A DNA stretch of 50,788 bases, taken from contig CACFJP010000011.1 in assembly GCA_902566635.1 (NCBI GenBank), positions 1 through 50,788 on the forward strand, written 5' to 3'. Positions 44,916 through 50,788 of the stretch are shown here, in pieces. The position numbers and the translations under genes were made by a program. How positions within the stretch are numbered: the first letter of the stretch is position 1; each line of letters opens with the position of its first letter. The notes below the pieces were generated by a model that ran no database searches, was not told where the DNA came from, and saw only the letters and a list, made by a program, of their open reading frames with translations. Origin of the DNA: an uncultured Bacteroidota bacterium. Its GTDB lineage: Bacteria > Bacteroidota > Bacteroidia > Flavobacteriales > Flavobacteriaceae.

Positions 44916-46307
44916 ATGAGTAAGTTTGATATTATTGTTTTAGGAAGTGGTCCTGGAGGATATGTTACTGCAATTCGAGCATCACAATTGGGGCTTAAAA
45001 CTGCCATAATCGAAAAAGAAAGCTTGGGTGGTGTATGCTTGAACTGGGGATGTATTCCGACAAAGGCGCTTTTGAAATCTGCACAGGTGTTCAACTACCT
45101 CAAACATGCCAATGACTATGGTTTAACGATCGAAAATTATGATAAGGATTTTGATGCAGTCGTCAATCGAAGTCGAAATGTTGCTGGCACAATGAGCAAA
45201 GGCGTTCAGTTTTTGATGAAGAAAAATAAAATTGAAGTCATTATGGGCCATGGCACGCTGAAAGCTGGCAAAAAAGTAACTGTCACTGACGAAGATGGAG
45301 GCGAAACAGAATATGAAGCAAATCATGTCATTATTGCAACTGGTACACGATCTAGAGAACTCCCAAGTCTTCCACAAGATGGCAAGAAAGTCATCGGTTA
45401 TCGCGAGGCAATGACGCTTCCAAAACAGCCAAAGAAACTGATTGTTGTTGGCTCTGGTGCGATTGGTGTTGAATTTGCCTATTTCTACAATGCCATGGGC
45501 ACAGAGGTAACTCTCGTTGAATATATGCCTAAAATCATCCCTGCTGAAGATGATGAAATTTCAAAACTAATGGAAAGAAGTTTCACAAAAAGCGGAATTA
45601 AGGTTATGACCAGCGCAGAAGTCACCAAAGTAAATACTAGTGGCAAAGGTGTTAAGGTTAACATCAAAACAAAAGATGGCGAAGAAGAAATATCTGCTGA
45701 TATAGTTTTGTCAGCAGTTGGAATCAAAACAAATATAGAAAATATAGGTCTGGAAGAACTCGGGATTGCCACAGATAGAGATAAAATTCTGGTGGACGAT
45801 TTCTATCAAACAAATGTCCAAGGATACTATGCGATTGGGGATGTCACATCTGGCCAAGCACTGGCGCATGTTGCCTCTGCAGAAGGAATATTATGTATTG
45901 AAAAAATTGCAGGTCATCATGTAGAGCCCATCGATTATAATAATATCCCAGGCTGTACCTACTGTTTCCCTGAGGTTGCATCAGTTGGTTATACCGAACA
46001 GCAAGCAAAAGAAAAAGGATATGAAATTAAAGTTGGTAAATTTCCATTTACTGCATCAGGTAAAGCCCAGGCTGGTGGTCATACCGATGGTTTTGTAAAA
46101 GTCATTTTTGATGCAAAATATGGCGAATGGCTTGGTTGTCACATGATTGGTGTTGGGGTCACTGACATGATTGCAGAAGCAGTTGTTGGACGAAAGCTCG
46201 AAACAACTGGTCATGAAATTTTAAAAGCAGTACATCCCCACCCAACCATGAGTGAGGCGGTAATGGAAGCAGTTGCTGCTGCCTATGATGAGGTTATACA
46301 TGTTTAA
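44916..46307 (+). CDS. lpdA: Dihydrolipoyl dehydrogenase
   Basis: A 463-residue flavoprotein of the E3 type, which reoxidises dihydrolipoamide in 2-oxoacid dehydrogenase complexes. An FAD-binding VLGSGPGGYVTAIRA opens the protein, the redox disulfide is Cys41-Cys46 (GGVCLNWGCIPTK), an NAD-binding VVGSGAIGVEF follows, and the C-terminal AVHPHPTMSEA provides the active-site His. It starts at an ATG 63 bases after msrB. Other complex subunits are not in the window. Confidence 0.97.
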   Translation: MSKFDIIVLGSGPGGYVTAIRASQLGLKTAIIEKESLGGVCLNWGCIPTKALLKSAQVFNYLKHANDYGLTIENYDKDFDAVVNRSRNVAGTMSKGVQFLMKKNKIEVIMGHGTLKAGKKVTVTDEDGGETEYEANHVIIATGTRSRELPSLPQDGKKVIGYREAMTLPKQPKKLIVVGSGAIGVEFAYFYNAMGTEVTLVEYMPKIIPAEDDEISKLMERSFTKSGIKVMTSAEVTKVNTSGKGVKVNIKTKDGEEEISADIVLSAVGIKTNIENIGLEELGIATDRDKILVDDFYQTNVQGYYAIGDVTSGQALAHVASAEGILCIEKIAGHHVEPIDYNNIPGCTYCFPEVASVGYTEQQAKEKGYEIKVGKFPFTASGKAQAGGHTDGFVKVIFDAKYGEWLGCHMIGVGVTDMIAEAVVGRKLETTGHEILKAVHPHPTMSEAVMEAVAAAYDEVIHV

Positions 46308-46342
46308 TACACCTCGCAGCTTATAAAATTACAGAACACAAT

Positions 46343-46359
46343 TAGCCCATTAAGGGCTA
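46343..46359 (+). terminator. Weak hairpin after lpdA
   Basis: TAGCCC-ATTAA-GGGCTA, a perfect 6-bp stem, 35 bases after the lpdA stop, followed only by a broken T run. It may act as a weak terminator. Confidence 0.4.
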
Positions 46360-46396
46360 TTATTCGTTTGGTATTATCCTAAATCATTAAAAAATA

Positions 46397-47248
46397 TTGA
46401 GTAAAAACATCATTATTACTGGAGTTTCAACAGGAATTGGTAGGGCAACACTTGATTTATTGCACCAAAAAGGATATCACATCTATGGAAGTGTGAGAAA
46501 AAAACAGGATGCCGATGAGTTGTCCTCAATCTATACAACTCGATTTACATCACTGCAGTTTGATGTACAAAATCATGATGAGGTTGTTAAAGCATCAAGA
46601 ATTGTTTTTGCGAATTGTGATCATGTTGCAGCACTGGTCAACAATGCTGGTATTGCAGTACCAGGTCCTCTTGAACTCTTAACGGAAGAAGAGCTTGAAA
46701 TGCAACTCGACGTCAATGTCAAGTCTGTTCGTCGAATAACAAATCTCTTTCTGCCGTTATTGAAATCCACGTCAAAAAAACAATCAGGTCGCATAATCAA
46801 TATCAGCTCAGTTTCAGGATTATTCAATTCGCCATTCAATGGCGCTTACTGTATTTCAAAACATGCACTGGAAAGTTTAAACGACGTTTATCGAAGAGAA
46901 TTAAGCCAGTATGGTATCCAAGTTATTGCCATTGAGCCTGGGCCAATCAAAACAGAAATTTGGAAGAAGAATCTAAATAAAATGGATAGGTTTAAAGATT
47001 CAGATTATTATTATATGCTAAAAAAAGCTGATCAAATTATCGAAAATACCGAGCGCAATGCCCTGCCAGTTGAAAAAATTTCTACATTAATACTTAAATG
47101 CATATCCATACCAAGACCAAAAACGAGGTATATTGCGCATAAAAACAAATTTTTTTTCCGACTAATGGCTTATTATTTTCCAGATAAACTCACTGATTGG
47201 TTGGTGAGAAAAACCCTTGAAAGTTCAAATCGTCATAGACCGATTTAA
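46397..47248 (+). CDS. Short-chain dehydrogenase/reductase
   Basis: A 283-residue classical SDR. The nucleotide-binding TGVSTGIGRAT is at 8-18, LVNNAGIAVPG near 80-90, the catalytic Ser in INISSVSG, and YxxxK in AYCISKHALES. The C-terminal part resembles retinol-dehydrogenase-like SDRs and has a basic, hydrophobic tail (FFFRLMAYYFP) that may touch the membrane. The start is TTG 46397; no ATG exists upstream in frame. Substrate unknown. Confidence 0.86.
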   Translation: MSKNIIITGVSTGIGRATLDLLHQKGYHIYGSVRKKQDADELSSIYTTRFTSLQFDVQNHDEVVKASRIVFANCDHVAALVNNAGIAVPGPLELLTEEELEMQLDVNVKSVRRITNLFLPLLKSTSKKQSGRIINISSVSGLFNSPFNGAYCISKHALESLNDVYRRELSQYGIQVIAIEPGPIKTEIWKKNLNKMDRFKDSDYYYMLKKADQIIENTERNALPVEKISTLILKCISIPRPKTRYIAHKNKFFFRLMAYYFPDKLTDWLVRKTLESSNRHRPI

Positions 47249-47670
47249 AGCTTTGGTAAAAAACTCTCAATTGCCAAACGATATACATCAAGTCCGAACC
47301 CAAGGATCAACCCTTTTGCATTGGGGGTAATAAATGAAGTGTGTCGAAAATCTTCACGAGTGAAAGTATTGGAAATATGTACCTCAATCACAGGAGCTGC
47401 AATCGCTTTGATAGCATCCCCTATGCCAACAGAAGTATGTGTATAGGCAGCAGCGTTTAAAATTATGCCATCAACATCAAAACCCACACGATGGATTTCA
47501 TTGATTAGCTCTCCCTCAACATTAGACTGATAGTATGTCAAAGAAAAATCAGTAAAAGAGGATTGAAGTTGAAGAAAATATGTATCAAAATCTTTATTAC
47601 CATACAACTCAGGTTCACGTTTTCCCAAAAGGTTCAGATTTGGACCGTTTATAATTGCTATCTTCATCAT
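47245..47670 (-). CDS. aroQ: 3-Dehydroquinate dehydratase, type II
   Basis: A 141-residue type II dehydroquinase of the shikimate pathway. Signatures are INGPNLNLLGKREPELYG (Tyr as base), YQSNVEGELINEIH, ILNAAAYTHTSVG and EVHISNTFTREDFRH. Two ATGs are adjacent at the start (47670 and 47667). It overlaps the SDR end by 4 bases on the opposite strand and is divergent from xerD. Supplies chorismate for MenF among others. Confidence 0.96.
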   Translation of the reverse strand: MMKIAIINGPNLNLLGKREPELYGNKDFDTYFLQLQSSFTDFSLTYYQSNVEGELINEIHRVGFDVDGIILNAAAYTHTSVGIGDAIKAIAAPVIEVHISNTFTREDFRHTSFITPNAKGLILGFGLDVYRLAIESFLPKL

Positions 47671-47721
47671 TGTTTTACAAAATATACGTAAAGGCGCGGT
47701 AAATATAATGTATCTTCGAAT

Positions 47722-48609
47722 ATGAACTGGAGTGAAAGTATCAAAGCTTTTAAATCATATCTAATTCTAGAGAGGGGGCTTTCGGAAAATACACTGGAAA
47801 ATTATATTTTTGATATTCAAAAACTGATCGCATACTTGGATAAACACAATATCAAATTTGGCCCAACCAAAGTCGATTCAGATCAATTGCTTCAGTTTAT
47901 TTATGAAACTGCCAAAAATATAAAGCCCTCATCTCAATCTCGTTTACTTTCTGGTCTTAGATCGTTCTTTGACTTTCTTATCACGGAGGGCTTGCGCGAC
48001 AATAATCCTGTTACTTTGGTAGAACCTCCTAAAATCGGAATCACCCTGCCAATTACTTTATCTGTTTCAGAAGTCGAAGAGCTTATCAAAAGTTTTGCTG
48101 GAGAGAAACCTATGTCGATACGAAATCGGTGCATTCTTGAAATGCTTTACTCATGTGGATTACGCGTGAGTGAACTTGTCAATCTGCGTTGTTCAGATTT
48201 ATTTTTTGAGGAAAGCTTAATTAAGGTAATCGGCAAAGGGGATAAAGAACGCTTTGTACCAATTGGTCGAATTGGTCAAGAAACTGTCAATCATTATTTG
48301 TCCGTTCGAGTGGAAGGGAAAAAAGGGCATAGTGATGTTTTGTTCCTCAATAACAGAAGAACAAAACTCACACGCAACATGATATTTGTAATTGTAAAAA
48401 AAGCTGCAGCCCTTGCAGGCATTCAAAAAAAAATAGGTCCACACAGTTTGCGTCACTCATTTGCAACACACCTTGTAGAAAATGGAGCTGACATCAGCTC
48501 TGTTCAACAAATGCTAGGTCATAGTAGTATCACGACTACAGAACGTTATTTGCATTTGAGTAATAAGCATTTACAACAAACGATCAACCAATTTCATCCT
48601 CGGTCTTAA
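47722..48609 (+). CDS. xerD: Tyrosine recombinase XerD-like
   Basis: A 295-residue site-specific recombinase that resolves chromosome dimers at dif. An N-terminal SAM-like DNA-binding domain (FKSYLILERGLSENTLENY) is followed by the catalytic domain with Arg in CGLRVSELVNLR, the HSLRHSFATHL box, and LGHSSITTTERYLHL with the nucleophile Tyr. Length is that of XerD. No integrase-type neighbours are present, so a housekeeping role is likely. XerC versus XerD is not resolved. Confidence 0.9.
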   Translation: MNWSESIKAFKSYLILERGLSENTLENYIFDIQKLIAYLDKHNIKFGPTKVDSDQLLQFIYETAKNIKPSSQSRLLSGLRSFFDFLITEGLRDNNPVTLVEPPKIGITLPITLSVSEVEELIKSFAGEKPMSIRNRCILEMLYSCGLRVSELVNLRCSDLFFEESLIKVIGKGDKERFVPIGRIGQETVNHYLSVRVEGKKGHSDVLFLNNRRTKLTRNMIFVIVKKAAALAGIQKKIGPHSLRHSFATHLVENGADISSVQQMLGHSSITTTERYLHLSNKHLQQTINQFHPRS

Positions 48610-49307
48610 GAAGTAAGCAAACGAAAACCCTCACCATGAATATTTGCTATCTCGATGTTGGAATCACTACGTAGATACTTACGCAACTTTGCAATATAAA
48701 CATCCATACTTCTAGATGTAAAATAATTGTCGTCGTTCCAAATTTCGATTAGTGCTTTGTTTCTTGAAAGTAAATCGTCTTGGGTTTCAACCAGCATTAA
48801 CAACAGCTGATTTTCTTTTGGTGAAAGGCTTCTGGCTTCATCGTTATTATAAGTCAAAGTTCGTAAGCGAGGGTTGAAGATAAAATCCCCAATAACGATT
48901 CGAGATTTTAGCTTTGATTTTTTTTTATATTGTTCATTGCGATGAATTAACACATCCAACTTTTTCATCAAAATATCAGAGTCAAAGGGCTTTGTCAAAT
49001 AGTCATCTGCTCCAATTTTATAACCTTTCAACACATCGTCTTTCATCGATTTGGCTGTCAGGAAAACGATTGGAATTGACTTGTTTTTTGAGCGAATCTC
49101 TTTAGCAAGTGTAAAACCATCTTTATATGGCATCATTACATCTAAAACACATATATCAAACTCACTCTTTTTAAACTTTTCATAGCCCTCCAAACCGTTT
49201 CGAGCGAGAACAACTTTATATCCATTTAGCCGCAAATAATCTCTCAGTACAGTGCCAAAGTTTAAATCGTCTTCAACTAACAATACGTTTTTATTCCTTG
49301 CATTCAT
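48606..49307 (-). CDS. OmpR/PhoB-family response regulator, RprY-like
   Basis: A 233-residue regulator. The receiver domain has the acidic pair VEDD (11-14), phospho-acceptor Asp56 in CVLDVMMP, and Lys near 106 in DYLTKPFD. The C-terminal winged helix includes LSPKENQLLLML, SRSMDVYIAKLRKYL and IHGEGFRL. It lies 11 bases after its kinase gene and overlaps xerD by 4 bases in a convergent arrangement. I recall RprXY in Bacteroides as the likely relative; targets unknown. Confidence 0.9.
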   Translation of the reverse strand: MNARNKNVLLVEDDLNFGTVLRDYLRLNGYKVVLARNGLEGYEKFKKSEFDICVLDVMMPYKDGFTLAKEIRSKNKSIPIVFLTAKSMKDDVLKGYKIGADDYLTKPFDSDILMKKLDVLIHRNEQYKKKSKLKSRIVIGDFIFNPRLRTLTYNNDEARSLSPKENQLLLMLVETQDDLLSRNKALIEIWNDDNYFTSRSMDVYIAKLRKYLRSDSNIEIANIHGEGFRLLTS

Positions 49308-49318
49308 TTTAGACTATT

Positions 49319-50788
49319 TTAAAAGGGCAAAAAAACAGTGAATATACTTCCTTCGTTAGGTGTACTAGAAACAGAAATCGTGCCAGAGTGCATTTTTATT
49401 ATTTGTTTAACATAGGCTAGTCCTAATCCATGACCTTTTACATTATGGATATTACCAGAGGATTCTCGATAAAACTTGTCAAATATACGTTTACGGACTG
49501 CAGATGTCATTCCAATTCCTTTGTCTTTAACTTTGACAGTAAATCCTTTTTCATCTACGTAAGTTTCCATCTCAACAACTAGCTCTTTGTTGGAATACTT
49601 AATCGCATTGTCTAGCAGATTTACCCAAACATTTGTCATGTGAATTGAGGAAATGAACAATTTCACAGGGTCTTTTGAAAACTGCTGTATCAACTGTCCA
49701 CCACGATTTTGAATGATTAGATGAATATGATCAAGAGCATTATGGATAGTCAGATGAGGATCAATTTTTTGTTTTTCCAAATCAAATTCTCGCTTTTCAA
49801 GCTGTGAAATCTGCAATACATTTTCGACGTGGGTATTTAAACGCTTATTCTCGTCTCTGATCATATCTAGATAACCAATAAACTTTTTAGAATCTTTTAT
49901 CATCTCTTTATTATTCAACGCATCAAGTGCCAAATGAATCGTTGCTATGGGTGTCTTAAACTCATGCGTCATATTATTGATAAAATCTGACTTGATTTCT
50001 GAAATCTTTTTTTGCTTTAAAATCTGATATAAAGATGCTGCAAAAACACCCAAAATAATCAGCGTAAATAACAAAGAGAGTAATAGCGTGTTGTAAACAG
50101 ACTCCTCAATAAAACTATCTAAATTAGGAAATGTTATCCTAAGCTCATAACGATTTGATTCATCATCGCGAATGAATAATGGGGTTTTAAATTGTCTTTC
50201 ATTGAGCGTTGATAAATAGTTTTCAGATCCAACAACAGTCGCTTGATTTCCTTCAAAAACACGAAATTCAAATGGAATTCTGATTTCTCTTAGAAGAAAT
50301 TCCTGACGCAACAGCAATTCGAGCTCTAAGTTGTTGACCCTCATTTGAATTGGCTTTGTATCAGCAAAATCCATAAAAATCATTTCATAACGTGCTTTGT
50401 CCATTGATGACATTCTCTCTATGCGTTGCAATCGTTCGGTTGAGCTCATATTATCCTTTTCTCGCTCAAAACTTTCATCAATTATGGTAAGTGATTTAAT
50501 TCTTCGATAATCTAAAATGGGTGCAGAATCATTGCTCAACGAGTCAAAGGTTTGTAAAGAGATGTTGTAATCATCTTCAATGATTCCTTGTTGATAAAAG
50601 TAGGAAAAATCAGCGTCAGGACTACGATCGATATACTCAAAAACCTCAGTCAGTTCAGAGTATCTCGGCGTTCCTATACTATCAATCATTTTTTGATAAG
50701 CAGATAAATAATCAAGTAGTTCTCGCTCCTTTATTTGAGAAGAAACCTGTGAAATTGCGGCGCTTACACTCAACACAAACTGTCGCTC
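49319..50788 (-). CDS. Sensor histidine kinase, N-terminus cut by window end
   Basis: At least 485 visible residues. The frame stays open to the window edge (Glu-Arg-Gln-Phe before the GTG at 50776), so the true start and a first membrane helix lie outside. Seen here are a periplasmic region, a membrane helix (about 227-250 counting from that GTG), the dimerisation domain with phospho-His near 271 (NNMTHEFKTP), and the ATPase domain with NLLDNAIKYS, VKDKGIGM and GHGLGLAYVKQI. It pairs with the downstream response regulator. Signal unknown. Confidence 0.92.
   Translation of the reverse strand, partial: ERQFVLSVSAAISQVSSQIKERELLDYLSAYQKMIDSIGTPRYSELTEVFEYIDRSPDADFSYFYQQGIIEDDYNISLQTFDSLSNDSAPILDYRRIKSLTIIDESFEREKDNMSSTERLQRIERMSSMDKARYEMIFMDFADTKPIQMRVNNLELELLLRQEFLLREIRIPFEFRVFEGNQATVVGSENYLSTLNERQFKTPLFIRDDESNRYELRITFPNLDSFIEESVYNTLLLSLLFTLIILGVFAASLYQILKQKKISEIKSDFINNMTHEFKTPIATIHLALDALNNKEMIKDSKKFIGYLDMIRDENKRLNTHVENVLQISQLEKREFDLEKQKIDPHLTIHNALDHIHLIIQNRGGQLIQQFSKDPVKLFISSIHMTNVWVNLLDNAIKYSNKELVVEMETYVDEKGFTVKVKDKGIGMTSAVRKRIFDKFYRESSGNIHNVKGHGLGLAYVKQIIKMHSGTISVSSTPNEGSIFTVFLPF

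Noticed and set aside
46397-47248. SDR as the 3-keto-capnine reductase of the sulfonolipid pathway
   Set aside because: It is 35 kb away and looks more like retinol-dehydrogenase-type SDRs; nothing in the sequence ties it to that pathway.

Overview
This 50.8 kb window looks like a single-copy chromosomal segment of a free-living, aerobic, probably marine member of the Bacteroidota, close to the class Flavobacteriia. Supporting signs are moderately low GC, menaquinone as the quinone, a PorQ protein of the type IX secretion system (T9SS), a SusC-like outer-membrane beta-barrel family, Bacteroidota-type promoters (TAnnTTTG, sometimes with an upstream TTG), almost no Shine-Dalgarno sites, and many 4-base ATGA or TAATG overlaps between consecutive genes. 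No rRNA, tRNA, CRISPR array, intact insertion sequence or prophage was seen. All calls are from reading the sequence only; no database search was run.

Layout. 1-0.93 kb: end of dnaX and miaE (+). 0.93-1.30 kb: gene-free, GC-rich, hairpin-dense spacer. 1.3-8.1 kb (-): a tightly packed run pyrR-pyrB-STAS-rnz, then pdxH-sixA-ppk1-ppx, ending at a strong terminator whose loop holds the ppx stop codon. 8.3-9.25 kb (+): lipoprotein isoaspartyl peptidase/asparaginase. 9.25-11.6 kb (-): a PLP enzyme pair that I read as sulfonolipid (capnine) synthesis. 11.76-15.35 kb (+): prfB with its programmed +1 frameshift, then a TonB-type receptor. 15.6-17.0 kb (+): fumC. 17.0-25.2 kb (-): menaquinone cluster menI-menF-menD-menB-menA-menC-CPBP protease-menE plus a 59-residue membrane protein. 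25.3-27.2 kb (-): dnaK. 27.3-28.8 kb (+): panB-rluA. 28.8-30.3 kb (-): large unknown helical protein. 30.4-34.6 kb (+): leuACDB. 34.7-40.85 kb (-): rpsA, cmk, porQ, lon. 41.0-41.7 kb: decayed DUF2807-like pseudogene. 41.7-43.05 kb (-): UMF1-type MFS transporter. 43.1-44.85 kb (+): alpha/beta hydrolase and two msrB genes. 44.9-47.25 kb (+): lpdA and an SDR. 47.2-47.7 kb (-): aroQ. 47.7-48.6 kb (+): xerD. 48.6-50.8 kb (-): two-component response regulator and its sensor kinase, cut by the window end.

How the genes work together. Most of the window is housekeeping: pyrimidine synthesis, polyphosphate turnover, respiration (fumarase, dihydrolipoyl dehydrogenase, menaquinone), leucine and pantothenate synthesis, translation (RF2, S1, MiaE, RluA), protein quality control (DnaK, Lon) and methionine-sulfoxide repair. 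The more distinctive content is regulatory or lineage-specific: a structured rpsA leader with complementary loops and a tiny upstream ORF, a candidate ACTGACA element shared by dnaK and lon, the RF2 frameshift signal in a phylum that mostly ignores Shine-Dalgarno sites, the putative sulfonolipid gene pair, and several small genes tucked between known ones.
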